From positions 1,178,001 to 1,242,000 of the forward strand of contig CP108521.1 of NCBI GenBank assembly GCA_035999765.1: 64,000 nucleotides of DNA, written 5' to 3'. The notes under the pieces were generated by a model. That model did not search any database. It saw only the letters and a list, made by a program, of their open reading frames with translations, and was not told the DNA's origin. Source of the DNA: Streptomyces sp. NBC_01231. Lineage in GTDB: Bacteria; Actinomycetota; Actinomycetes; Streptomycetales; Streptomycetaceae. Numbering within the stretch: the first letter of the stretch is position 1; each line of letters begins with the position of its first letter. Position numbers and translations under genes: made by a program. Shown piece by piece: positions 52,562 through 60,715 of the stretch.

Positions 52562-52868
52562 AGTTCTCCCGCACGGGTCATGGGCCGCACTCCCGGAGCG
52601 ATCGCTTCCCGGGATGCGGCGATGGGATGCCCTGGCGCCCGCGGTTCCCGCCCGGCCGCGGCCCGGTGGGAACGCTGCGGTGGTCGCGTGCGGGACGCCT
52701 CTTGACACGCACTGTACTTCGTTAGTTAACTTCCTAACGAACGTCACGGTACTCGCCTGCCGTGCCCGACAGAAGCCCGTCCCGGGGCTTCCCTAGTTCA
52801 TCAACTCCCCATGTTCCAGGCACGGTTCGCCCGCCGTCGCAGCCAAGCGCAACGACGAAAGAGGATCC
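52562..52868. other. Divergent regulatory region between ROK regulator and kinase
   Basis: This 307-base gap has no gene. It holds TTGACA at 52702-52707, a full -35 consensus reading towards the kinase, and the inverted repeat at 52718-52741 where the -10 should lie. Confidence 0.5.
52718..52741. promoter_or_regulatory. Perfect 8+8 inverted repeat, candidate ROK operator
   Basis: TTCGTTAG (52718-52725) and CTAACGAA (52734-52741) flank an eight-base AT-rich spacer containing TTAAC. AT-rich inverted repeats with TTAG/CTAA arms are typical of ROK regulators. It overlaps the expected -10 of the promoter whose -35 is TTGACA at 52702-52707, so binding would block kinase transcription. Confidence 0.6.
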
Positions 52869-53777
52869 GTGCAGGACGCCCTTCCCCCATGTCCTCTCGT
52901 GGTCGGTATCGACGTGGGCGGCACCAAGACGCATCTCCGCGCCTTCGCGGGGGACGACCTGGTCGCCGACCATGTCCGCCCGAGCAGTGGCTGGCGGCCG
53001 CACGACCCCGTGGCCGCGGCCGCCTGGGTCGCGGCACTGGTCGCCGGGGCACTGCCGGCGGGCGCGCGCCCGTCGGCCGTCGCCGTGGGCGGCCACGCCT
53101 GTGAGACACCCCGGCAGTGCCACCAGATACGCACCGCGCTGCATCTGCACTTCGACGCCCCCGCACTCGTCATGGGCGACGCCGAACTCCTCGTACCGGC
53201 CGCCGGCCTCGTGCGGGGTGTCGGCCTGGTCGCCGGCACCGGTTCCGTCGCGGTCGGCCGCCTCGCCGACAACAGCCTCGTCCAGGTCGGCGGCTGGGGC
53301 GCGGTGCTCGGGGACGAGGGCGGCTCGGCGGGTCTCGTCCGCGAGGCCGTACGGTCCGTCTGGGCGGCCCACGACCGCGGCGAGAGCCCCGACGAACTCG
53401 CCAAGAGCCTGGTCGCCGCGTTCGGCGTCGACGAGGTACCGGCACTCGGCGCGGCCCTGGAGCGGGCCACCGACGTCTCCGCCGAGTGGGGCCGGCACGC
53501 ACCCGTGGTGTTCACCGCCGCCGAGGCGGGATCCCTCCTCGCCCGTACGGTGATCACCGAGGGCGGCCGCTCCCTGGCCGCGCTCGTCCGACGGCTCGCC
53601 GACCGCGGAGTGCCGGTCGAGGACGTCGTGGTCGCCGGCAGCACCGTGCTCGCCCAACCCGCCCTGTACGAGGCCTTCGTGACGTCCCTGACCACGAGCG
53701 TGCCCGGGGCCCGCCCGAGGCCTCTGGACGCAGCGCCGGTCGAGGGAGCGGTGGCGATGGCCCGTTCACTCCTCTGA
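52869..53777 (+). CDS. BadF/BadG-type ATPase, N-acetylglucosamine-kinase-like
   Basis: 302 residues from GTG 52869 with GAGGATCC upstream. VVGIDVGGTKTHLRAFAGDD is the phosphate-1 motif of the actin-like kinase fold, GLVAGTGSVAVGRL is phosphate-2, and QVGGWGAVLGDEGGSAGLVR is the signature of N-acetylglucosamine kinases in the BadF/BadG/BcrA/BcrD group. It should phosphorylate an amino sugar with ATP in the cytoplasm. Placed beside the ROK regulator and the oligosaccharide operon, it suggests that the imported glycan contains N-acetylhexosamine. Confidence 0.85.
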   Translation: MQDALPPCPLVVGIDVGGTKTHLRAFAGDDLVADHVRPSSGWRPHDPVAAAAWVAALVAGALPAGARPSAVAVGGHACETPRQCHQIRTALHLHFDAPALVMGDAELLVPAAGLVRGVGLVAGTGSVAVGRLADNSLVQVGGWGAVLGDEGGSAGLVREAVRSVWAAHDRGESPDELAKSLVAAFGVDEVPALGAALERATDVSAEWGRHAPVVFTAAEAGSLLARTVITEGGRSLAALVRRLADRGVPVEDVVVAGSTVLAQPALYEAFVTSLTTSVPGARPRPLDAAPVEGAVAMARSLL

Positions 53778-53954
53778 CATGCGGCGGACGCCGGATCCGC
53801 CCTGATCCGACACAACTCGCCCGTAGATCTTCGCTCGTGGGACTCGGGAAAGCGCGTTCGACGCCAACGTCACGTGCCGCACCATGAGTCACGATCGATC
53901 GCTCCACCTCCTTCCCGCGGCCGTACGGCCGAAGAACTCGAGAGAGGCAGACGT

Positions 53955-55883
53955 ATGCCGTCATCAGCCGGGCACCGCTCCCCCTCGCCGGTCCGTGAAC
54001 GCGCCGTGAACCGGAGGGGGTTCCTCAAGACCTCCCTTGGTGCCTCGGCCGGTGTGCTGGCCGCGCCCACCCTCGTGACATGGCTGGCTGCCGCGGACGC
54101 GAAGGCCGCCGCCGGCGCCGCCGCGTTCGTGGACGACTACAGGACCAACGTCATGGCGAACCTGACGCCCGAGACCAACGCCGTGGTCCGCGTCCTCGGC
54201 GGCATGGCCGACGTGTGGAAGACCGGCGGCGCCTGGAACACCGGCACGCCGCTGATGCCCGAGGTACTGCGCGCCAACATGCGTTACTGCGCCCGGCTCA
54301 CCTCGGCGCGCACCGAGGCACAGGCGAAGGAGGCCTTCCTCTACGACCGTCAGCACCAGAGCTACGCGATGATCGGGGGCCTGGGTCCGCTGGCAGGCCT
54401 GTACCGGACGGGTGCCCAGGCCGTCACGTCGATCACCTCCGCGCCCGACGGCACACCGCCCACCAAGATCGACGACGCGATACCGGCCGACGCCCCGGCC
54501 GGTTCCGCGCTCGGCGCGGGCTCGCACGACTCGGCGCTCGGCAAGGTGGCCGAACTGGTCGACACGGTGCGCGGCCCGTTCGCCTCCGGCAACCCCGGCA
54601 AGTACGCCTTCCAGTACCCGCGTCCGTGGCGCATGAACGAGGACAGCGAGGTCGTCGACACCGGGAGGACCGACGCGCTCGGCTACCCCGTCTACGACTC
54701 CAAGGTGCTCGTGGCCACGCAACTGCTGCGGCAGCGCAGCACCTCGCCGGTGGACGACGGCGGCTACCCCAGCGGCCACACCAACGCCTTCCACCTGGCG
54801 GCACTGGCCTACGCGTACGCGGTGCCGGAGCGCTTCCAGGAGCTGGTGACGCGCGCCTTCGAGCTGAGCCACTCCCGGATCATGTCGGGCATGCACTCGA
54901 CGGTCGACGTCCTCGGCGGCCGGATCATGGCCACCGCCCTGGCCGCCGCCACCCTGGCCGACCCGGCGAACGCGGACCTCAAGGCCGCGGCACGCGCCCA
55001 GGCCCTGGCGTACTTCCAGAAGGAGACCGGCACGACGGCGGACACGCTGTACGCGTACGCCCACTCGGACAGCTCCGACGCGTACGCCGACCGGGACGAC
55101 AACGCCCGCGCGGTCAAGCCCCGATTGACGTACGTGCTCACCCGACGTGGGCACAACGAGCCGCTGACCGTGCCGAAGGGCGCGGAGGCGCTGCTGGAGA
55201 CGCGACTGCCGTACCTGAGCGCGGCCCAGCGGCGTGACGTCCTGCGCACCACCGCGGTGCCCTCCGGGTACGTCCTGCTGGACGGCTTCGAGCAGTGGGG
55301 CCGGCTGAACCTGTTCGCCGCGGCCGACGGCTACGGCGCTTTCGACTCCGACGTGAGCGTCACGCTCGACGCGGCGGCCGGCGGCTTCCAGGCCGCGGAC
55401 AGCTGGCGCAACGACATCGACGGGCCGGGCGGCCTGACCAAGCGCGGCACCGGCACGCTGACCCTGACGGGGCACAACCGGTACTCGGGCGGCACCGTGC
55501 TGGCCGACGGTGTCCTCGTCGCGGGGTCGGCGCACGCGCTGGGCCACGGTGATGTGCGGGTCCAGGGCGGCACGCTCGAGCTCGGCACGTCCGTCCAGGT
55601 CCACGGCACCTACACACAGGACTCCGGCACGCTGCGGGTGACGCTGCGCTCGGGCCAGGAGCCGGTCCTGGAGGTGACGCGCCGTGCGGTGCTGGGCCGG
55701 GGCAGCACGCTGTCCCTGCGGCTGGACGCCGACCGGCCGCCGGCCGCCGGCCGCACGGTCCGCGTGCTCGGCGCCCCGGTGCTGCGCGGCCAGTTCGACC
55801 GCGTCGAGCTGAACTCCGACCGTCTGCGGGCCGTACCCGTCTACACGGCGGAAGGTCTGTCGGTACGACTCCTGAAGCGGTAA
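53955..55883 (+). CDS. Tat-secreted PAP2 phosphatase with C-terminal autotransporter-type beta repeat
   Basis: 642 residues. NRRGFLKTSL (about 19-28) is a twin-arginine signal, cleaved near the ADAKAAAG segment. The PAP2 acid-phosphatase triad of motifs is complete: KYAFQYPRP (K-x6-RP, about 216-224), PSGH (272-275) and SRIMSGMHSTVD (S-R-x5-H-x3-D, 307-318). The last 150 residues contain GGLTKRGTGTLTLTGHNRYS and GGTVLADGVLVAGSAHALG, the passenger-associated repeat known from Gram-negative autotransporters, forming a beta-helix. It is probably an extracellular phosphomonoesterase tethered or displayed by the repeat domain. GAGAGG precedes the ATG. Confidence 0.85.
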   Translation: MPSSAGHRSPSPVRERAVNRRGFLKTSLGASAGVLAAPTLVTWLAAADAKAAAGAAAFVDDYRTNVMANLTPETNAVVRVLGGMADVWKTGGAWNTGTPLMPEVLRANMRYCARLTSARTEAQAKEAFLYDRQHQSYAMIGGLGPLAGLYRTGAQAVTSITSAPDGTPPTKIDDAIPADAPAGSALGAGSHDSALGKVAELVDTVRGPFASGNPGKYAFQYPRPWRMNEDSEVVDTGRTDALGYPVYDSKVLVATQLLRQRSTSPVDDGGYPSGHTNAFHLAALAYAYAVPERFQELVTRAFELSHSRIMSGMHSTVDVLGGRIMATALAAATLADPANADLKAAARAQALAYFQKETGTTADTLYAYAHSDSSDAYADRDDNARAVKPRLTYVLTRRGHNEPLTVPKGAEALLETRLPYLSAAQRRDVLRTTAVPSGYVLLDGFEQWGRLNLFAAADGYGAFDSDVSVTLDAAAGGFQAADSWRNDIDGPGGLTKRGTGTLTLTGHNRYSGGTVLADGVLVAGSAHALGHGDVRVQGGTLELGTSVQVHGTYTQDSGTLRVTLRSGQEPVLEVTRRAVLGRGSTLSLRLDADRPPAAGRTVRVLGAPVLRGQFDRVELNSDRLRAVPVYTAEGLSVRLLKR

Positions 55884-55975
55884 CGCCCCGGGTGGCGGGA
55901 GCTGGTGCAGAGTAGGCGCATGAGACGCCGCTCGGTCGCTCCCGCCACCGCCCGCCCGGTGTCACCGCGGGGCGG

Positions 55976-57658
55976 ATGATGGCGCGCGTGACGCACACGG
56001 TCCTGGACCCGAAGGCAGCTGTCGACGCGTCCGACGGACGGTCGCCGGGACGGCCCGGCAGGCGGTGGCTGATGCCGTTGCTGGTGGTGCTGCTGCTGGG
56101 CCAGATGGCCGCCGCGATGGTGACGACGGCCGTGCGGCAGACCCCGACCATCGACGAACCGGTGTACGTCGGCACGGCCGCCGAGTACCTGCACGAACAC
56201 CGCGTGCGCCACAACCCGGAGCATCCGCCGCTCGGCAAACTGGTCATCGCCACCGGCGTGGCGCTCGCCGACCCGCACGTCGAACCGTCCGTCACTGAGG
56301 GCCAGAGCCTCCTCGGACAGCGCCTGTTGTACGAGTCCGGCAACGACCCGTGGCGGCTGATGCTGTGGGCCCGCCTCCCGGTCATCGCGCTGACCCTGCT
56401 GTTCGGTCTCGTCGTCCTCGCCTTCGCCCGCGAACTCGCGGGCCCGGTGGCCGGGTTGGTCGCGCTCGCCCTCTACGCCTTCTCCCCCGACGTCGTCGCG
56501 CACGGCTCGCTGGCCACGCTGGACGTGCCGGCGGCCGGCTTCCTGCTGACCTCGGTGTGGCTGCTGTGGCGGGCGCGTCGGCGTCCCCGGCTGTTCCTGC
56601 CGCTCGCCGGGGTGGCGCTCGGCGCGGCCCTGGCCACGAAGATGAGCACGCTGGTGGCGATCCCGGTGCTGCTGGTCCTGGCCGGAGTGTCGGTCTGGTC
56701 CTCTCCGGCCGCCCGGCTGTCGGGCCGGCGCCGGGCGCTGCTCCGGGCGGCCGTGGGCGCCGCCGTGGTGGCTTTGGTGGCGGTCGCCGTGGTCTGGGCC
56801 GCGTACCTGGCCGTCGATCCGCGGCTGCGCTGGTCGCCCGTGCAGTACGTGCCCGTGGTGCACGGGCGGCGCGGACTGCTGGTCGAGCTGATGCCGTTCC
56901 CGGAGGCGTACCGGGACGGGATGCGCATCCAGTTCGGTCTGGAGAACCACCCGTGGGAGGGCTTCCTCTTCGGCAAGGTGTACACCGGGTCCCTCTGGTA
57001 CTACCTGCCGGCCGCACTGCTGGTGAAGACCCCGCTCGGCATGCTGGCCCTGTGGGCCGCCGGCGCGGTCGTGGTGTGCGTGGTCCCCCGGCTGCGGCCC
57101 GCGGCGCCGTACCTGCTCGCGCCCTCCGCCGTGCTGCTGGCCGCGGCCATGGAGGGGGCCCGCGACCTCGGTACCCGCTACGCCGTCTTCCTGCCGATGT
57201 TCCTGGCGGTGGCCGCGAGCTGTGTCGTCGCCGTGCGGTGGCGGTGGGCGTCGGCCGTGACGGGGGCGCTGGTGCTGTTCGTCGCCGTGAGCTCACTGCG
57301 GACGTTCCCCTACTACCTGCCGTACTCCAACGAGGCGTTCGGTGGCCCGGCGAAGACCCGGCTGCACCTGCACGACTCCAACGTCGACTGGGGTCAGGAC
57401 CTGGGCCGGCTCGCCGACCGGTTGCGCGAGCGCTACCGGGGCGAGCGGGTCTGGCTCGTGTACAAGGGCAGTGGTGTGCCGTCGTACTACGGCATCGACG
57501 CGGCCGATCCACGTGAGGGGCCCGTGCGGGCGGTGCGCGGACTGCTGGTCGTGTCCGACTCCGCGGTCGCCAAGGCGACCGGACGGCTTGCCGAGCTGAT
57601 CGACAGCAGTCGCCGGATCGACGAGGTCGGTCACTCGATCACGGTCTACCGGCGGTGA
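55976..57658 (+). CDS. Polyprenyl-phosphate-dependent membrane glycosyltransferase (GT39-like)
   Basis: 560 residues with about ten or more helices. TPTIDEPVYVGTAAEYLHEH (first external loop, acidic catalytic motif) and HNPEHPPLGKLVIATG match the PMT/ArnT-like superfamily. The C-terminal domain has LHLHDSNVDWGQDLGRLADR and VYKGSGVPSYYGIDAADP, a pattern I know from actinobacterial GT39-like membrane proteins. It likely glycosylates a cell-envelope component using a lipid-linked sugar. It converges with the DUF3662 gene, with eight bases between the stops. Confidence 0.8.
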   Translation: MMARVTHTVLDPKAAVDASDGRSPGRPGRRWLMPLLVVLLLGQMAAAMVTTAVRQTPTIDEPVYVGTAAEYLHEHRVRHNPEHPPLGKLVIATGVALADPHVEPSVTEGQSLLGQRLLYESGNDPWRLMLWARLPVIALTLLFGLVVLAFARELAGPVAGLVALALYAFSPDVVAHGSLATLDVPAAGFLLTSVWLLWRARRRPRLFLPLAGVALGAALATKMSTLVAIPVLLVLAGVSVWSSPAARLSGRRRALLRAAVGAAVVALVAVAVVWAAYLAVDPRLRWSPVQYVPVVHGRRGLLVELMPFPEAYRDGMRIQFGLENHPWEGFLFGKVYTGSLWYYLPAALLVKTPLGMLALWAAGAVVVCVVPRLRPAAPYLLAPSAVLLAAAMEGARDLGTRYAVFLPMFLAVAASCVVAVRWRWASAVTGALVLFVAVSSLRTFPYYLPYSNEAFGGPAKTRLHLHDSNVDWGQDLGRLADRLRERYRGERVWLVYKGSGVPSYYGIDAADPREGPVRAVRGLLVVSDSAVAKATGRLAELIDSSRRIDEVGHSITVYRR

Positions 57659-57665
57659 TCCGCCT

Positions 57666-58067
57666 CTAGTGCGTCACGTACTGGAATCCCTCGGCGCTCA
57701 CATGGGACATCACCCTGCTGGCCACGTGGTAGCGGCCGTTGGGCACGGCCGAGGACCTCGTGATGTGCACGGTGAGCGGGCCGGCCCATTCGTAGCCCTT
57801 GTCCTCCGCGTGCCGCATCAGGGCGTCGGTGAGCTCCTGGCCGACGCTGCTGCCCCGGCGGGTGAGTTCGTCGTGCACGCCGTCGGCGAGTTCGACGTCG
57901 TAGGCGTTGGGGACCACCACCCGGGACTCGCTGCAGACGACCACGTTGCGGTCGCACTCGGCCCGCAACGCGTCGAGGAGTTCGACGGGGTCCTTGTCGG
58001 CGACCCTCGCCCACAGCGCCTCCCACCGGCTTTCCAGGGCCTGTTCCAGCGCGCTGATCGCGCTCAT
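57666..58067 (-). CDS. Stand-alone DUF3662 (FhaA N-terminal domain) protein
   Basis: 133 residues from ATG 58067 with a strong AAGGAGGAG site. ALRAECDRNVVVCSESRVVV, PNAYDVELADGVHDEL and YEWAGPLTVHITRS follow the DUF3662 pattern at the N-terminus of FhaA, the forkhead-associated protein encoded beside the pknAB-pbpA-rodA-pstP genes. Here the domain ends the protein and no FHA domain follows. The role may be binding to a partner of the PknB system without phosphothreonine recognition. The gene is divergent from the MurR/RpiR regulator. Confidence 0.78.
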   Translation of the reverse strand: MSAISALEQALESRWEALWARVADKDPVELLDALRAECDRNVVVCSESRVVVPNAYDVELADGVHDELTRRGSSVGQELTDALMRHAEDKGYEWAGPLTVHITRSSAVPNGRYHVASRVMSHVSAEGFQYVTH

Positions 58068-58249
58068 TCGCTCCTCCTTGACGTCGACGGTGCCGCACCT
58101 CGCTGTCGACCGGTGCCGCCAGGCGGGTGCCCGGCCCGCGCGCGCGTATCCGTCCTTTTCGGCGGCGGCCGGATGACGCCGCACAAGCCCTGGTCACCGG
58201 GGTGGGTGGGCTATGTTGAACGTCCGTGGGAGACAAAGGAGGCGCACCG

Positions 58250-59173
58250 GTGCCATCGCCGCAGCAGGCACGCGCACAGTCATCCTCGATCACCTCGGGC
58301 AAGACCGCACCGGAGGCGGAGGCCTCCCCCACGTCCCAGCTCAGGACGCTCTTCGACCGGCCCCGGCTGTCCCCGGGACAGCGACGCATCGCGCAGTACC
58401 TGATCGAGCACATCACCGAGGCGGCCTTCCTGTCGATCACCGATCTCGCGGAGCGCGTCGGCGTCAGCCAGCCCTCGGTGACGCGGTTCGCCGCCGCGGT
58501 CGGCTTCAGCGGATATCCCGCCCTGCGGGAGAAACTGCAGGCGATCGCGCTCCGCGCCCTCGCCGGCGGCCCCGCGACGGCGGAGGAGAACGGGAGCAAC
58601 GAACTCCAGGCGGCCGTCGACGCCGAGATCGAGAACCTGGAGAACCTGCGACGGGACTTCGTCGACCCCGACCAGGTGATCGGCGTGGGCCGCGAGTTGT
58701 CCCGTTCGACCCCGCTGACCGTGCTGGGCCTGCGCATCTCGGCGTCCCTGGCCGAGTACTTCGCGTACGCGGCGCGCCGCGTCCACCCCGACGTGCGGCT
58801 GGTGACGCGGGGTGGCAGCGTCGCCTACGACTCCCTGCTCCAGTCGCGGGAGGCCGGCGGCACCTGGGTCCTGGCGTTCTCCATGCCCCGGCACGCCCAG
58901 GAGACCCTGACCGCCGTACGCGTCGCGCGCAGCGCCGGGTTGAAGATCGCGCTGATCACCGACCTGGCGCTCGGGCCGGTCGCCGACGAGGCGAACGCCG
59001 TGTTCGCCCTTGGTACCGGCTCCCGTCTGGTCTTCGACTCCTATGCCGCCCCGGGTGTGATGGCCGCGGCGCTGCTCCAGGCGATGACGGACGCCGACCC
59101 GGAGCGCACGCAGGCCCGGCTGGAGGAGTACGAGCAGATCTCCGACCAGCACCAGTTCTTCCTGCGGGACTGA
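58250..59173 (+). CDS. MurR/RpiR-family transcriptional regulator
   Basis: 307 residues from GTG 58250, which has AAAGGAGG seven bases upstream. An RpiR-type helix-turn-helix lies at about 35-105 (SITDLAERVGVSQPSVTRFA), and a SIS sugar-phosphate-binding domain at about 135-280 (GLRISASLAEYFAYAARRVH). Such regulators respond to phosphosugars, often amino sugars such as MurNAc 6-phosphate. It could sense the product of the nearby sugar kinase, 5 kb away, but that link is only an inference. Confidence 0.88.
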   Translation: MPSPQQARAQSSSITSGKTAPEAEASPTSQLRTLFDRPRLSPGQRRIAQYLIEHITEAAFLSITDLAERVGVSQPSVTRFAAAVGFSGYPALREKLQAIALRALAGGPATAEENGSNELQAAVDAEIENLENLRRDFVDPDQVIGVGRELSRSTPLTVLGLRISASLAEYFAYAARRVHPDVRLVTRGGSVAYDSLLQSREAGGTWVLAFSMPRHAQETLTAVRVARSAGLKIALITDLALGPVADEANAVFALGTGSRLVFDSYAAPGVMAAALLQAMTDADPERTQARLEEYEQISDQHQFFLRD

Positions 59174-59490
59174 CCGCACCTCCGCCCACATCGGTGCAAC
59201 TCAGGGCATCGAGGAATCTTCGCCCCATATCGCGCATGAATGTTTTCATGCGCCTTGCAAAGCGGACGGCATATATAAATACTGCTCATCGGATCGCACC
59301 CCCGGGCCGCACCGGGAGACGTTCCACACCGACGGACACCCGAAGCCGCCGTCTCCTACCCGCGTCGGCGCCCAGGGTGTCCGGGCCGGGCATCGCCTGC
59401 GCGAACGCCCGTTCGCGGCCCCGGCCATCCCCTGGGCCGGGGCCGCCCACCCCGTCGGACCACCCGCACGACGCCGCACACCGGGAAGCG
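59174..59490. other. 317-base AT-rich intergenic region with inverted repeat
   Basis: The centre of this gap is unusually AT-rich. It holds the perfect inverted repeat GCGCATGAA (59232-59240) / TTCATGCGC (59245-59253) and, 20 bases later, an AT run containing TATATAAAT (59272-59280) that could be a -10 for the downstream gene. No gene is seen. Confidence 0.45.
59232..59253. promoter_or_regulatory. Perfect 9+9 inverted repeat before the gene at 59491
   Basis: The arms are separated by TGTT. The site is 239 bases before the downstream start codon and next to a TATAAA-like run, so it may be an operator; a small hairpin in the transcript of the preceding regulator is an alternative. Confidence 0.4.
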
Positions 59491-59883
59491 ATGACCATGC
59501 CCCTGACGAGCACGCGGACGACCGCCCGCATCGGCCCGGACTGGCCGTGCCAGGTCAAGGCCCCCGGCAGTTACGACTGGGAGCGCTCGGCGGCCAAGTG
59601 GCTGCGTGAGCTGGTGCCGGCGCGCTACGCCAGCTACCCGGCGCTGATCCGGCATCCGGTGCTGCTCGCCCGGCACGCGCAGATCCAGGTCCAGCACGAG
59701 ATCCGCGTCGCCCGCACCGCCCTGCAGACGGCCCGGGCCGACCTGCCCGCGCTGGGTCTGCCGGAGTCGGTCATCGAGCACACGATCAAGCTGTACGCGG
59801 CGGAGGTCCTGCAACTTCAGCACATCGCCCGCAGCGTCCGCGCGGTCACCCGGGCACTGGTCGACCACACGCACGGCCGCTGA
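59491..59883 (+). CDS. Small conserved hypothetical protein
   Basis: 130 residues from ATG 59491 (a second ATG two codons later is possible). It contains DWPCQVKAPGSYDWERSAAK, ALIRHPVLLARHAQIQVQHE and a helical C-terminus with LYAAEVLQLQHIARSVRAV. It is mainly helical and soluble. I cannot name its family. It reads out of the AT-rich region with the inverted repeat, and is followed by a 30-bp tandem duplication. Confidence 0.65.
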   Translation: MTMPLTSTRTTARIGPDWPCQVKAPGSYDWERSAAKWLRELVPARYASYPALIRHPVLLARHAQIQVQHEIRVARTALQTARADLPALGLPESVIEHTIKLYAAEVLQLQHIARSVRAVTRALVDHTHGR

Positions 59884-59920
59884 CGGCCGAGGGTCCGGGA
59901 CGCCCCGCTTCCGCCCGTGA

Positions 59921-59983
59921 CGGCATGACGAGCCGCTCAGGTGGCACCCGCGGCGGCATGACGAGCCGCTCAGGTGGCACCCG
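59921..59983. repeat. Two tandem copies of a 30-bp sequence
   Basis: Bases 59921-59950 and 59954-59983 are identical over 30 positions, with a 33-base period, and begin CGGCATGACG. The second copy runs into the start region of the ABM-domain gene and supplies AGGTGG, its best ribosome-site candidate. It is probably a recent duplication. Confidence 0.8.
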
Positions 59984-59991
59984 TGGTGAAC

Positions 59992-60558
59992 ATGAGCACC
60001 ACCGAAGTACGGCACAGCGAGCCGATCACCACGGTCCTCACCTGGCAGGTGCGCCCGGGCCACCAGCACGAGTTCGAGGAGTGGACGCACGGGATCGCCG
60101 ACTGCGCCAGACGGTTCCCGGGCAACGAGGGAGTCTCGTGGCTGCGCCCCGAGGACGGGCACCGCTATCACGCGGTGCTGCGCTGGTCCGACCCGCGTCG
60201 GCTCGCCGCCTGGCTGGAGTCGGAGGAGCGCACCACGTGGCACGAGCGGATCGAGGGCATCGCCCAGGAGATCGGCAGCGAGCGCCAGTCGACGACCGGC
60301 ATGGAGGCCTGGTTCAGTCTGCCCGGCACGACCGTGCAGGCCCCGCCCCGGTGGAAGATGGTGCTCACCACCTTCCTCGGCGCCTATCCGTTCACCCTGC
60401 TGATCCAGTGGCTGGTGACTCCCGCCACCACCAACTGGCCGCTGCCACTGCGCGCCGCCGTGTTCCCCCTGGTGCTGCTGCCCGTGCTGACCTACCTGGT
60501 GATGCCGTCGCTCAGCCGTCTGCTGCGGCTGTGGCTGTTCCCGCCGCCTGACCGTTGA
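59992..60558 (+). CDS. Antibiotic biosynthesis monooxygenase (ABM) domain protein with membrane tail
   Basis: 188 residues. An ABM ferredoxin-like domain occupies about 12-105 (TTVLTWQVRPGHQHEFEEWT, SWLRPEDGHRYHAVLRWSD). Two membrane helices follow (VLTTFLGAYPFTLLIQWLV, FPLVLLPVLTYLVM). Combined ABM-membrane proteins occur widely in bacteria; the soluble part may oxidise a small aromatic or bind one. Start is ATG 59992, but GTG 59983 or 59986 would suit the AGGTGG site in the repeat better. Confidence 0.8.
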   Translation: MSTTEVRHSEPITTVLTWQVRPGHQHEFEEWTHGIADCARRFPGNEGVSWLRPEDGHRYHAVLRWSDPRRLAAWLESEERTTWHERIEGIAQEIGSERQSTTGMEAWFSLPGTTVQAPPRWKMVLTTFLGAYPFTLLIQWLVTPATTNWPLPLRAAVFPLVLLPVLTYLVMPSLSRLLRLWLFPPPDR

Positions 60559-60715
60559 CGCCGTGGCCGGACAGGTCGGGGCCCTCGCCGACGCCCGGAA
60601 AGGACAGGTCGGCGGGGCCTCGTCTCCCGGGGCGGAGGCCTCGGCCGGCCCGGCGGCGAGGGTCTCACCGGTACGTGCGATCCCTCGGTGCAAGCCGGCG
60701 ATCGAAGCGGGACTG

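Noticed and set aside
49604..52705. A 1033-codon plus-strand frame across the binding lipoprotein and ROK genes
   Set aside because: It covers two well-supported minus-strand genes and has no recognisable motif.
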